Source of the DNA: Cacajao melanocephalus
Lineage: Eukaryota > Chordata > Mammalia > Primates > Pitheciidae
Reading direction: 5' to 3'
Length of the DNA stretch: 64,000 nt
NCBI GenBank assembly: GCA_963573385.1
Contig: CAUYLG010005027.1
Coordinates: 119,034-183,033 of the forward strand
Within the stretch, counting starts at the first letter, position 1, and each line of letters opens with the position of its first letter. Positions 1 to 11,849 of the stretch are shown piece by piece. Position numbers and translations under genes: made by a program. The notes beneath the pieces were generated by a model. That model was not told the DNA's origin. It saw only the letters and a program-made list of their open reading frames with translations, and made no database searches.

Positions 1-400
1 TCAAAGACCTAAGAGGGAATGGTGGGGGATGAAGAAAAACATAAAGAGAGACATAGAGAAAAGCGGGGCCAGGCAGTCCGGGAAAGTGAAAGTATCAGTT
101 TCTCTGGCCCCGTCCTGCCTCAGAGTACTTTATTTTATATGTTCACAAACCACGTAGCAGAGGGAGGGTGCAGTTACCCAGAACGGCCTGTGGTTATAAT
201 TCTCATACTTCAGTTAACACACCTCAGCTAACAACTGTCTTGCAGCAAGGTCAGAGAAAGCTGGTTATCTTTTGCTAGGTCTGACTGCTCTTCTCCAAGA
301 CATACACATTCTCCTATTATGGTTTCGCTTCTCTGGAGTTCATCCAAAGTTCACAGCAGCCTTGCTGCTGACTCCCCCAGAGGGGGTGGGCTACTCTGGC
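1..400. other. Unassigned sequence left of the ERVL fragment
   Basis: No recognisable gene. The stretch is less AT-rich than most of the window and contains a TTTATT near position 129, which would read as a polyadenylation signal on the minus strand. It could therefore be part of an antisense LTR, but I cannot name a family. The 70-residue open frame starting at 19 has no domain I recognise. Confidence 0.3.
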
Positions 401-409
401 TCTCTACAG

Positions 410-1565
410 TCATGATGGCAGAGATGGAGGTGACACACGAACTCAGCAACCTGGACTTCTACTCACCAAGGCTCACCCGGCTATGACCACTGGTGAGTGC
501 CCAATTTTCCATCAGCAGAGACCAACACCGAGCCCTTGATATGGCACCATTCCTAGGGGTGATTAGCCAGCCACCTGGTGGCGAGTTGATTATATTGAAC
601 CTCTTCCATCACAGAAAGAGCAGAGGTTTGTCCTCACTGGAATAGACATTTACTCTGGATATGAGTTTGCCTATTCTGCACGTAATGCTTCTGAGAAGAC
701 CACATCCATGGACTCACGGAATGCCTCATTCACCATCATGGTATTCAACAGAGCATTGCCTCTGACCAAGGCACTCACTTTACAGCTGAAGAAGTGCAGC
801 AGTGGGCTCATGCTCATGGACTTCACTGGTCTTACCGTGTTGCCCATCATCCTGAAGCAGCAGGATTGATAAAACTGTGGAATGGCCTTTTGAAGTCACA
901 ACTACAATGCCTGCTCGGTGACAATACTTTGCAGGGCTGGGACAAAGTTCTCCAGAAGGCCGTGTATACTCTGAATGAACATCCAATATATGGTACTGTT
1001 TCTCCCAAAGCCAGGATTCATGGGTCCAGAAATCAAGGGGTGGAAGTGGAAGTGGCACTACTCACCATCACCCCTAGTGATCCACTAACAAAATTGTTGC
1101 TTCCTGTTCCCATGACATTAGGTTCTGCTGGCCTGAAGGTTTTCGTTCCAGAGAGGGGAGCAATGCCACCAGGAGACACAACAATGATTCCATTAAACTG
1201 GAAGTTAGAATTGCCACCTGGACACTTTGGGCTCTTCCTACCTTTAAGTCAACAGGATAAGAAGGTAGTTACATTGTTGAAATCAGTCTATTACTCCACA
1301 ATAGAGGTAAGGAAGAGTATGCATGGAATACAGGAGATCCATTAGGGCATCTCTTAGTATGACCATGCCCTGTGATTAAGGTCAATGGGAAACTACAACA
1401 GTCTAATCCAGGCAGGACTACAAATGACCCAGATCCTTCAGGAATGAAGGTTTGGGTTACTCCACCAGGAAAAAGACCACCACCTGCCACTTGCTGAGGT
1501 GCTTCCTGAAGGCAAAGGGAATACAAAATGAATAGTAGGAAAAGGTACTCATTAATGAGCTAAGA
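410..1565 (+). pseudogene. ERVL-type endogenous retrovirus pol fragment: integrase plus dUTPase-like region
   Basis: This is a decayed retroviral pol 3' part. The integrase core is readable. The first catalytic aspartate lies in a GIDIYSG context (codon 645-647) and the second in DQGTH (codon 764-766). A frameshift separates the two. From the second Asp to the third catalytic position there are exactly 35 codons, so DD35E spacing is kept, but the third position (872-874) reads AAA, Lys. The frame 794-1345 continues into a dUTPase-like stretch (from about 1108, with a PPGDTT motif near 1167). An integrase-dUTPase order is known for the ERVL group. The region of the last conserved dUTPase motif, about 1265-1320, is shortened and out of frame. 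It is a non-functional fossil with no LTR recognised next to it. Confidence 0.85.
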
Positions 1566-1885
1566 CCACGTGCCTAGCTGCAGGAATGAGTACTGTAATT
1601 GTCATGAGTATTTCCTCCTTCTGTTAAAAACATGTTTGTGCATGTATACATTTCTACTAAAAAAAAAAAATCTTCATTTTATTTCCTTTCTCCTTTATCA
1701 TATGACCAAATACTATTACATAAAGTTAACAATACTTAAATGCTGATGTGAAGTCAATAAGACTTATAATAAGCATTTAAGTATTGTTAACTTTATGTAA
1801 TAGTATTTGGGTTGGGAATTGGTGTGTTTCCAGTTGTATGAAGGACAGTTGTATTATGTTAGACATAATTATGACCTTTTATTAT
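1566..1885 (+). mobile_element. ERVL 3' untranslated remnant
   Basis: Sequence following the pol fragment that I read as the continuation of the same ERVL internal region, up to about the GACCTTTTATTATAATGG stretch. It contains the perfect inverted repeat annotated separately. No LTR or polypurine tract could be identified with confidence. Confidence 0.5.
1706..1810. repeat. Perfect 39-bp inverted repeat with 27-nt spacer
   Basis: The left arm is 1706-1744 and the right arm 1772-1810. By direct reading the right arm is the exact reverse complement of the left arm over all 39 positions. The spacer 1745-1771 holds a further short inverted pair, AAGTC at 1751-1755 and GACTT at 1761-1765. The flanks outside the arms do not pair. 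The arms are AT-rich. A single strand would fold into a long uninterrupted hairpin. The surrounding sequence is old and diverged, so perfect arms suggest a later event than the ERVL insertion. Confidence 0.95.
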
Positions 1886-3310
1886 AATGGGGAGGTGGCG
1901 GGCCAGGGTGGACTTGGGAAATGCAACATTTGTGGGCAAAGGCAGGAGTGCCTGTTCTCATGTAGACACAGGAGCACAGGCCCCGGAGGTAGCCTTCACC
2001 AGGAACCCAGCCTTCTCCCAGCACTTCTCAGTCTCACTTCCATATTAGTAGATAGATTTCCACAGTTCTTTTTTCAAATTTTAAAATAAATATACATTTT
2101 ATAGCAATACATAAAGCTAGAGGTATGTGATTTTTTTTTAACTAGAATTTGGGATCTCAAATATTAGAGAACCAGTTGGGTTAGCGAATACAGTAAAACA
2201 AGCAAGTACAATATTGATGTCACTGGGAGTTGTTTATTATATTGCACTATCTTTATCCAACCTCATATGTCTTCCCTATAGAGCATGATTTAAAATTCCA
2301 GGTAGTTTGCCATGTTGAAATAATCAGAATATTCAAGGTAGATCTCAGCAAATCATATTTTAATAATCTTTTAGATATTTTGTTTTCATAATTAAGCCTG
2401 AGAACCTATGGTCTAAATATCTTAATAAGCTATTTGCTATTAGCTAATTTCAAATACACCAGAGGAGATGAGAGAGCTATTTGTCTGAATTTTTATTGAT
2501 TTTTCTTCAATGAATGTCGGCCTTTATTGAGTTTCTAAGAGTGCATTCTTCCTGCTGTAGTCACTCCTCTTTTCTTTTATTCTTGCTTTCCTGCCATTTG
2601 TTAATGGTTTTAAACAAGAGAAAAGAAAAAAGCTTTTACCTTAGGTCATCTTAAGATAGCCTTTTATGAATGATTAAAGACTTCCAAGAATATTAGTAAT
2701 ATCTTTGCAATCAGATAATGCAAGATTTATATACTACTCTGTGTAATAGTCACAATGATATATTACATAGGTACTGTAATTGAGAAGCATAAATATAAAG
2801 TTCTGGGAATGAGTTTAATTTGATCACATAATTCTAAATGATGCATATTAATAATTAATGTGTTATGCTCAAATATAATTTGGGTTATATAAATTCCCAC
2901 AGAAATGTCATATTAAATGATAATGATTAGCATTAACTTAATAAACATAAATTATTATCAAACCATTATTTTAAAATTCCTCATGATGTATAAATAATGA
3001 ATAAAGTATGTCAAAAATTAATAAATATTTTTAAATGACAGTTCCTTGTTATGGTAGAACAGTTGCACAAAAGACCAGAATAATTCTTGCTTAATTTTGT
3101 AGTATAACTTTGCAGATTCTCTAATCAAGAAATTGGGACTTACTTGCTCATTCCTTGAATGGGCTATCTCTATGACTTGTTTTGTCCAATGTAATGCTGC
3201 AAAATTAATTTTGTAAATTTCTAGGCTTTTTGACTTCTTTTCTCACCCTTATTAAATGTTTCTCTAAAGTCAACATTTAAAGACCCTTATTCTCTTATAC
3301 AGAAGGCTGA
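1886..3310. other. AT-rich non-coding stretch, no element named
   Basis: From 1890 to 2060 there is a GC-richer patch that may be repeat-derived but that I cannot name. From 2060 on the sequence is AT-rich with many stops in all frames and no recognisable gene or RNA. Confidence 0.4.
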
Positions 3311-3319
3311 AAATACCTG

Positions 3320-3550
3320 TGGAGCAACTGGCAATTGCCAGAAGAGTTAGTGCAGCTCTATTTGACCACCCAGTCACAGCTGAGTCACAGATGACTGCAC
3401 CTGCATGGGTTACCCCGGGAGAAACAACAAGAAGAAGTGTTGAGTTGAGCCCAAATCCCTAAAACTACTGAGCAAATAATAGGATTATTGTTTTCAGCCA
3501 CTAAATTCCAACATAAAGCAATTGTTGCTCTCTGCTGTGGTCAGTAGAAT
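3320..3550 (+). mobile_element. MaLR/MLT1-like LTR fragment, sense
   Basis: The 3' half resembles the end of mammalian MLT1-type LTRs: a stretch reading GAGCAAATAATAGGATTATTG followed by TTTTCAGCCACTAAATT, which is the usual AATAAA-GTTGTTTTAAGCCACTAAGTTT block in degraded form. No internal region is attached. The 5' boundary is uncertain. Confidence 0.5.
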
Positions 3551-3554
3551 TCAG

Positions 3555-3922
3555 TTTTTTGCAGCTATAGGACCAAGGTTTCTGTTTTCCTGCTCATTCT
3601 GAACTGAGGGTAGTTTCCAGTTTCTAGTGACGGCTGCAGTGATTGGCTTAAAACGAACTTTCTCCGCCTTCAAAGCCAGACACACAAGGTCAAGTCCTTC
3701 TCATGTTACATTTTTCTCCCTGGGAAATATTCTTCACTTTTAAGAACACATGAAATTAGATGTAATCCATCAGGATAATGCAGGACAATTTTCCTACCTC
3801 AAGACTTGTAACTCTCAGCACATCTGTAAAGTTGTTTTGGTCATGTGAGATAACATATTCACAGGTTCCAGGGATTAGAGAATGAACATCTTTGAGTAGT
3901 CATAATTCAGCTTGCCATACAC
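3555..3922 (-). mobile_element. MLT1-family LTR, antisense
   Basis: Reading the minus strand gives the typical MLT1 start region (conserved block around ATATTCACAGGTTCCAGGG at about 3857-3875 on the plus strand, preceded by GTGAGATAAC). A further block with TAATCCATCAGGATAATGCAGG follows. This is an old ERVL-MaLR solo LTR or LTR piece lying next to another LTR in the opposite orientation. Confidence 0.7.
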
Positions 3923-4014
3923 TTCCAATGGCTTTAAATAAAACCTATGTGTTATATATAACTTTTTAATATGTGAGTTGGCCTCTCAGGCATTCTACTC
4001 CGTTAATTTTCCTA

Positions 4015-4500
4015 TATAAAATAATAGCTGAGAATTTCCTTAAATTGATGAAAGATCTTAACTCACAAATTAAAAAAGGAACACAAACCCAAAGTATGAT
4101 AAATACAAATTTAATCATGCCTTAGTAAATCATAGCAAAACTACTGAAAAGCAGAAATAAATAATCTTAAAAGCATTCAAAATAGAAAGACACATTAAAG
4201 ACACACTAATAAAAATGATGACTGACACAAAAAATAGATGTCATAGATAATGGCGTGACATTTTTTAAATGCTGAAAGGAAAACCATTTAACACAGGCAA
4301 ACCACACCAAACTAAAATTTTACACTTGATATTTTTCCCAAAAATATCAAAAAATTAAAGACATTTTATGCAAGCCAATATTGAAAGAACTGTCACAAGA
4401 TCTGCCTTACAGAAAAATTAAAGTGCTTTGTTTAAAATGTGATAATCGCACATTTAATTATGAATCTACGAGAATGAATGAAGAACCTTGGAAGAGGTGA
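4015..4500 (+). mobile_element. Old L1 (L1M-type) fragment, sense
   Basis: Recognised from an ordered series of degraded L1M blocks: AAAACTACTGAAAAGCAGAAAT, a lysine-codon-rich stretch ending in AAAGACACATTA, GGCGTGACATTTTTTAAATGC followed by TGAAAGG, and CAAAAATATCAAAAAATTAAAG followed by ACATTTTATGCA. The order matches ancient L1 sequence. No open frame survives. Confidence 0.65.
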
Positions 4501-5054
4501 ATATGAAGACAGTCACAGGCAATCAAAGGAGGGTTATGGGCAACAACAAATCTTGCTTTTAATCCTTTAGATGTTATTTACATTTACTATGTGCCTTGTG
4601 ATCATGAAGCTTGTTATTCATTTTATAAATCAGAAGGAACTAAGCATGTTTCAAAGGACAGTGAGGCTGTTCAGCTAAATCTAATCCAAGTGTATATTTT
4701 TTCAGCTTTTCAAATTGCATTTTCTGTATCTTGGAGAGAAATCAAGTGAAAAAAAATTTTAGTGGGTTTTGATAACGAGGCCCCATTGAGACCCCACTAA
4801 AGTCCCAAAGTGAAAGTCCCCTACTTCTCTTGCTTCTGTTTCCTCCACATTGACTTTTTTGAGGACTCACGTTTTCCTGTATGAGCCTTCCCTTGCTCCT
4901 ATTACTTCTCTCACTTCCTTCTTTCTGACACTGCCACCTTCTTACTTCCCCAGCAATTGCCTCATAAAAGTACATGCTAGCATCATCCATTGTCCAAGCT
5001 ACAGAGAGATGGTCTCCTTCCATCACTCTGTGCTCTGGACTCAAGGCATCATCT

Positions 5055-5433
5055 TCCATAGTCTGGTGTCCTAATCAGATAGTGCTACTACTACAACAAA
5101 ATATCTTAGGCTGGGTAAATCATAACAATGGAAATGTGTCACTCACAGTTCTGGAGGCTGAAGAGTTTAAGAACTGTACAACAGCAAATTCAGGTCTAGT
5201 AAGAGCCCCCTGCTTCATAGATTTCAGCTTGTTGCTGTGTCTCATATGACAGAATAGACAGAAAGAGAAAATAGGCTTCCTCAAGACCTTTCACAAGGGC
5301 TAAGCTCTTTCATAAAGGTGGAGGCTTCATGACCTAATCACCTCACAAATGGCCCCAGTTCTTTATACCATCACATTGGGAGTTAAGTTTTAACATATGG
5401 AATTTTGAGGGACACAAATACTCAGACCGTAAC
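5055..5433 (-). mobile_element. MLT1-family (ERVL-MaLR) solo LTR, antisense
   Basis: The plus strand shows the reverse complement of an MLT1 LTR: ACAACAAAATATCTTAGGCTGG, CTCACAGTTCTGGAGGCTGAAG, a GTTGCTGTGTCTCATATG block, GACCTAATCACCTCACAAATGG, and ATCACATTGGGAGTTAAG up to the terminal CAGACCGTAACA. Nearly the whole LTR is present. No internal retroviral sequence is attached. Target duplications could not be seen by eye. Confidence 0.8.
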
Positions 5434-8400
5434 ATCTGACTTTTTGGCCAGATGCTCTTTACTATGTTCCCCATCTTTTCTCTTGAGATGCTCATAGCCT
5501 AGGCTAGAAAAAGTGCAAGAAACATGACCACATGGCTGAGGTGCGCAACAAGCACCGTGCAGAGCTTGTAGCTTACAGTGAACACCAATAACGAAGTACT
5601 CAGACAGTTCCAGCTAAATGGGGCTAGCGGGTGGCTCTTCTAAGAGAGTCTGCCCCAGTATTTGTTATCAAGTATTATTGAAAGAGTTTGTAATAACTAC
5701 AAACATCCACTAGATAGTCATTTGAGGTGGGTTACTGAGACACCTGTGACCTTGTACACACTCAAACTGCATTCTCAGGAGGCTGTTTTCAGCGTTCCTT
5801 AACCCACCACACACTCCACTCCCTGTCCTGTTTTCAGGGTCAAAGAGTTTCATTCCCATGCACAAATAACATACACAGTGCCTCAGTATTTTTCCATGCC
5901 CTGACCTCAAATGCTTTAATATATTGCCGTGTGCTCCCTACGCAGCATTCTCCACTGATCATCAGCTGGTGTTCCCAGGTAGGTGTTTTTGAAGCTAAGT
6001 CCTACATTTGTGTGTATTTCCGGCCAGTCAGGTTATGTCTTGCAGGTGTGTGGGCCAATTGCTCATCAGAATGGTTGATCGTACTGTCTGAAGAGCCCAA
6101 CATTGAATCCAAAACTCCTTTTTGATACATTTTCTTAAGTATATAGTCATGTCAAATAGACTTCCAAAAGACTTTTTGGACGGCTCTACTGCTGGGAGGT
6201 GACCCATCACCATCTATGCCACACTTGCCCCTCTGTCAAGAACACTCTCAATGTTTCATGGCATCACTCTTAATATTTTACCACTTAGCGACTCTGCCTC
6301 ACCTCAGCTGTCATAGCTGGGGGACAACATTGTCTGCCATGCCCCTGCATATTTTTTATTATTTGCTCCCAGACCACCATCTACCTATTTTTCTCTTTTA
6401 ATTTCTTAACAGTCACTCCATATTTGTTAATATCAGAATTCCCCAGAAGACTATCAAGAATTTAAATATGGGAAAATCTCTGCTTGTCTGCATTAGCGTG
6501 ACGCAGGACATGAAGAGGACCACAATGAATATTTGTCGAATAAGACATAAAATAGAAACATCTGGAACAAAGATGATAATATATTAACAATCATTGTTTC
6601 TGGGTGAGGATTACATGTTTAACTGTTATTAATTTGTTGTTTCTCTGTAATTACTATATATACTTCTTTAAATCTATATATATTGTATGGATATCATTTC
6701 AAATATAGGAAAATAAAAAGCATTTTCATGACTATAATATTTTACTATAGGTTTTGTTAAATTAGTCATATGTTTATACATCATACCTCATTTTGAAAAT
6801 AGTACTGATTTTTTTTTTTTACCTATCCAGAATCTAACTTATATTCCTAGTTTCTTGACATGAGATTATTTGTCTCATGTTAACTCAATGGCTTATTAAA
6901 TTTGTAACGTATCCTTACAGCTACACAAGCAGTTAAATACTCTTTTCAAATTAATAGTAAAAAAGCATGACTTGGTCTTATCCTACTTTGTCAGTTTAAG
7001 TTTTCTTTTTGCATACAGGTGTTAAAATGCCATAACATTTTTCAATTTTCAAGTAGTTTGAATTGACATTTTCCCTGTTTGCAAAGATATAAAAAAAGGT
7101 ATTAAAATAAATCTGGTTACTAAATTGGCTTTTCTGATAATTATATGATTTGGCATTTTTAAGCCTAATTCCCCCAAATGGGTGGGTTTTTAAATTTAAA
7201 TGTCACCAAAAGTCCTATGTAACTATTAAATCCCATAATAGAGATAGGTATTTAAAAAGAGGTTTTTCACTACTGAATAGACAGTGTATTCAAATCATTA
7301 ATAATTATATTAAAGGCATACATGGTTTCACATTGGTAAATATAAAATTATAAACCCATTAAACACATGTATATATCATAAACAAATTACAAGGCTAGTA
7401 GGGTTCCTTCAATAAATTAATGCGTGCTAATTACAATGTTTATTTATACTTATGTTATATTAATAAGGGAGTATATAGATCTCCTTTTGAGACACTGAGA
7501 GACGTAATATTGGCTCTAATTACAGAAAGTCAAAATTGTAAGTAGAGAGAACACAATCATAAATTATGATAAAATCATATGTTTGAAGTTAGAAAGAGAA
7601 AAAAAAGCAAGAGATTTGTTTGGAACTACAGGAAACTAGAAAAATCATCAACAGCAGTAATGCTGTTGGCACTTGTAATACCTGACTGAAAGATGAGCTC
7701 TTCCACTCAGGTGATTCTTGCTTATACTCTTGTTAAGTATAATCATGTTGGGAAACAGGGCTCCCCTGTTCTAAAGATGATAATTTAAGGATATTTGCTC
7801 AAATCATAAGTTTAAAACTAGAAAGTGTTTGTTTGAAATTAATAATTGCAATAGTTAAATGTAACAAAATATTCTAACTTTAAAAAGCTATTTTATAATA
7901 TTGGAAGTTGCTAAAAAACACCTGGAACTTTATATTTTTAGAGTCATGTCTTTTGTTCTTCCCACATGGACATGCCCTTGCTGGAAAGTGTCACACTTAC
8001 TTTTGCTTCTGTCAGTAAAACTAAATCTGTAATATTTCATGATTTTAAGAATTATACACCAAATCTGGAATAGAAAAAGGTGATACTTATTCACGGGCAT
8101 TCCTAAGATTTTCAATATGATAATTTTCTCATCCACATTAACTAATATGAAACCATGGTTTAATACAAATATATATGTGAGCTTTTTGTTCTATTTTTAT
8201 TTTTAAAACACAGATTCTTTGTTAGTATGAAATATTCAATCTTACACATAGAATCCCTCATTGTTCTTAAGATATTTAAAATAATTTTTGAAAATAAATA
8301 TGACTTTCAAAAAGCTTAAAATGTAATTATTTCCCTTTAATGAGGAAAGGTGTTTTAAGTTTAGTTCATTTTCTACATATATATTCAAAATATGAACTAA

Positions 8401-8748
8401 ATATTAAATCTCTGAATTTATCAGTGAAAACTCATATACTTCAACTAAAATCTCTATAGTTCAGATTTAGGTATAGTACAGATTTATATTTTAAAGTATG
8501 CAATATATTTTAAATAAATATCAAGTGTAAAGGCAGTTTTAAATTGATAAATAATATGAAAATACCTTCTCATACCATTTACTTATTTTGTTATGACTAT
8601 ATTGTTTTGCATTCACCTTTATTCCAGAAAAATCCTATAAAAGTTATAAGATGTTTTGTTAAAAAATAAAATAAAATAAAATAAAGACAAGCAAAAGGAA
8701 ACAATAGATTTATAGCTTATGGAGATTTTCTAAGTTCGGCTATAAATT
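5434..8748. other. Long non-coding stretch, mostly AT-rich
   Basis: From 5434 to 6440 base composition is balanced and several open frames of about 60 codons occur by chance, none with a recognisable domain. From 6440 to 8660 the sequence is strongly AT-rich with short T and A runs. No gene, RNA or named repeat could be supported. Confidence 0.4.
8661..8685. repeat. (AAAAT)n short tandem repeat
   Basis: Repeats of AAAAT over about 25 bases, lying about 65 bases before the 5' end of a short L1 insertion whose own tail at 9036-9057 has the same AAAAT pattern. Confidence 0.85.
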
Positions 8749-9075
8749 AAACTGACACAAGAACAGAAAATCAAACACCGCATGTTCTCACTCATAGGTG
8801 GGTGTTGAACAATGAGAACACATGGACACAGAGAGGGGAGCATCACACACTGGAGTCTGTCAGGGGGAAATAGGGGAGGGACAGCGGGAGGTGGGGAGTT
8901 GGGGATAGATAACATGGGAAGAAATGCCAGATATAGGTGATGGGGAGGAAGGCAGCAAATCACACTGCCATGTGTGTACCTATGCAACAATCTTGCATGT
9001 TCTTCACATGTACCCCAAAACCTAAAATGCAATAAAAAAATAAAATAAAATAAAATATAAATAAATAAAATATTA
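8749..9075 (+). mobile_element. 5'-truncated L1 3' end (L1P-type) with A-rich tail
   Basis: Contains the typical primate L1 3' UTR run: ACAAGAACAGAAAATCAAACACC, TGTTCTCACTCATAGGTGGG, GAGAACACATGGACACAG, CATCACACACTGGAGTCTG, and the end CACATGTACCCCAAAACCTAAAATGC, followed by an A-rich tail with AAAAT repeats. About 300 bases of the element are present, so the copy was severely 5'-truncated on insertion. It has no coding capacity. Confidence 0.9.
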
Positions 9076-9553
9076 TTTTAAAAAACAGAAAGAGCTAAAA
9101 GTTAGAAGCATAATTCCAACCAAGTGTTTTTTATATCCCTGTATATCTTTAAGGTTTGGGGGTCATTTTCTGAGTTAGGTTGGGTTGGGCTCAGTGGTAA
9201 TTCTTCTGAGTTATTCTGCAGGCTACAGATTCTGGAGTTAGGTAGGAATCAGCTAAGAGATAGTAGACAGTGTCAAATTGTAAAATAGCAAGCAAATAAG
9301 CCAGTAAAAAATTCAAATAATGAGATAGAACAAATAGAAATGACATAAAATGTAGGAAGTTACTTCTGAAAAGATATATTAACAATACATATGGATGGTT
9401 TTGTTAGGACTTCTGACCTCACTTTGGGTAGGAAAAAAGCTGTAGAGTAGCTGTGGTGCTTAGACATGCTTCCCTTAGGCTGCTACCTGTGGGTAGAAAT
9501 TATCTAGAGTACCTCTGTGATTTCTAAAAGGAAACATTAACCTTTTTGGCCAA
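9076..9553. other. Unassigned non-coding stretch
   Basis: Sequence between the L1 tail and the hAT element. No recognisable gene or named repeat. Confidence 0.4.
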
Positions 9554-10066
9554 CAGTCTGTCCCCAACTGCTTTTGGTACCTGGGACCAGTTTTGTGGAT
9601 GAATAGATAATCATGGACAAGGGTTTGGGGAGTGGATGGTTTTGGGATGATTCAAGTGTACTACATTTATTGTGCACTCTATTTATATTATTATTACATT
9701 ATAATATATAATCAAATAATTTGCTATTCACAATAATGTAGAATCAGTGGGAGCCCTGACCTTGTGTTTTTACAACTGATGGTCCCATCTAGATGGAGGT
9801 AATAGGAGACAGTGACAGATCATAATACATTAGATTCTCATAAGGAGTACACAACCTAGATCCCTTGCACACACAGTTCACAATAGGCTTCATGCTCCTC
9901 TGAGAATCTAATGCCACCTCTGATCCGACAGGAGGTAAAGCTCAGTTGGTAATGCCAGTGACAGGAAGTGGCTGTAAATATAGATGAGGTTTTGCTCACT
10001 TGCCTGCCACTCACTTCCTGCTGTGCCACCTGGTTCCAGTGGCCTGAGGGTTGGGAACCCCTCCTT
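9554..10066. mobile_element. Non-autonomous hAT-type DNA transposon
   Basis: Starts with CAGTCTGTCCCCAACTG and ends with GGGTTGGGAACCCCTC, which are degraded inverted copies of each other of the CAG-N-GGTCCCCAAC type used by hAT elements. The internal sequence matches a common mammalian non-autonomous family whose name I cannot fix. It includes an AT-rich segment at 9660-9725 and an internal hairpin (9828-9847 with 9895-9913). An 8-bp target duplication is not preserved. No transposase frame is present. Confidence 0.75.
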
Positions 10067-10154
10067 TAGACCATGCACTGGAGCTGGCTCTCACATCCCT
10101 TTGGATCAGTTCTATAACTTGTTGATGTTCCCTGATACAGTTCCAAGTAACTAG

Positions 10155-11262
10155 TTCTTAAGATGTCATCAAAAGTGTGATTCATTTCTTAGAGATTGGT
10201 AAATCAGACTTAGAGATTGATAAACTGAAACTGTTTCTTCTATGAAAGATGATATCAAGCAAATAAAAAGACAAGGGACAAGGTGCAGATGGGGAGAAAA
10301 TATTTGCAGATAACATGTCCCACAAAGTTATGTATCAAGAATATATAACAGACCCTCACAACTGAACAATAAGAAAACAAACCACTCGATTAAAAAAATA
10401 AGCAAAAGATATAGACAAACTTTTCACCAGAGGATACAGGTATGGTACATAAGCACATGAAAAGACATTCCACATTATTAGTCATTACGAAAATAAAACA
10501 TTAAACACAGGAAACAAAAAAAACCCTAATGAGATATTATTACATACTTAATAGGATAGATAAAACAATGCTGACAATACTAAGCACTGAGGAGGGTGTA
10601 AAACGACTCACAATTTCAGACATTGCTGGTCAAGATATAAAATTCCTCACTCTGAAAAGTAGTTTGGCAGTTTTTATAAAGTTATACAGTTAAACATACA
10701 CTTAGGGTATGACCAAGCAATGATACTCTGCAGTATTTGCCCAAAAGTAAATTTATGCCCACAGGAAAACAACATGACATTTTGAAGCATATTCATATTG
10801 CCAAAACGAATCACAACCTAAATATCCTGAGAGGATAATGAGTAAGCAAATTGAATACTAATGACAATGGTTTGGAATGAAATACTATTTAACAGTAAAA
10901 ATAAAGAGACTTTTGATAGATAAAACAGTTTGAATGAATCTCAAATGTGTTATGTTCAGTGAAAGAAGCTGATCTCAGAAGGTTCTATCTGTACCATTCC
11001 ATTTATATTACATCCTTGAAAACAAAATAAAAGTTTAGAGCTACAGGAATTGAGAATAGGTCAGTGTTCACCAGGGGTTATGGGTGAGAGAAGGATGTGA
11101 ATATAAAGATAGAGCAAGGGTTGTTTTTAGAGATGATAGTTCTGTTTCATAACCTAACTATGGTGGGTGCATGAATCTATACATATGTTAAAATTCACAC
11201 AAATATACTTGAATAAATCTATTTCATTTTACAAAAATTGAATGATAAAAAATAATAATGAA
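10155..11262 (+). mobile_element. Old L1 (L1M-type) ORF2 end and 3' UTR, sense
   Basis: Ordered L1 blocks are visible: GGGGAGAAAATATTTGCAGAT, AAAAATAAGCAAAAGATATAG, AAGACATTCCACATTATTAG, ATGAGATATTATTACATAC, and then the 3' UTR block with GAATGAATCTCAAATGTG and GGGTGAGAGAAGG. This covers the C-terminal part of ORF2 and the 3' UTR of an ancient L1. Many indels break all frames. The left edge is approximate. Confidence 0.8.
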
Positions 11263-11849
11263 AATAAGTGTATCTCAGATCAGGCATTTAAGTTTCAGAG
11301 TTAAAGTTATATAGCAATTATTCCTCTAGATTCAAAAGCTTTTCTGAAAAAAATGTTTTAATTAAACTAACAGCTTGCAATTATCTTTAGTGAGTTTCCA
11401 CAACAAATTAGATAATCTTCAGGCCCTTCTTGATGACCAAAAAATTAGGAGACTTGTAACAGCAAAGGAGATGACTATGGGAATCTTGGGTTTGATTAGA
11501 GAAAGCAACTGCTTCAAATTCCTTATTATATAAACACTATATTACTTTCCATAGACAAGAAGTAGCTATCATTTTATTTTTAGATTCTTCGTTGTTTTTG
11601 TAAACTACAGTCACAAGTAAAAAATAGTTCCTTTTGCCTTGTATGGTTTTGTCATCCACTTCTTTCATTTTAATTTTTAAGTGAAAATGACTTCTTGTTG
11701 TAAAACATATTCTAGTTTCCCTGAGGATTGCCAAAGCATGTGGTCTATGTTATTTGATTATATGTATTTTTTCTTTTGTTAATCTCTAGTTATCTTTAAT
11801 TTCAAAAATGCTATTTTGTTAACACCAAACTTCTTTTTCTCACCATCTC

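Noticed and set aside
794..1345. 183-codon open frame
   Set aside because: It is the surviving integrase/dUTPase frame of an ERVL fossil, with a catalytic change and damage downstream, not a host gene.
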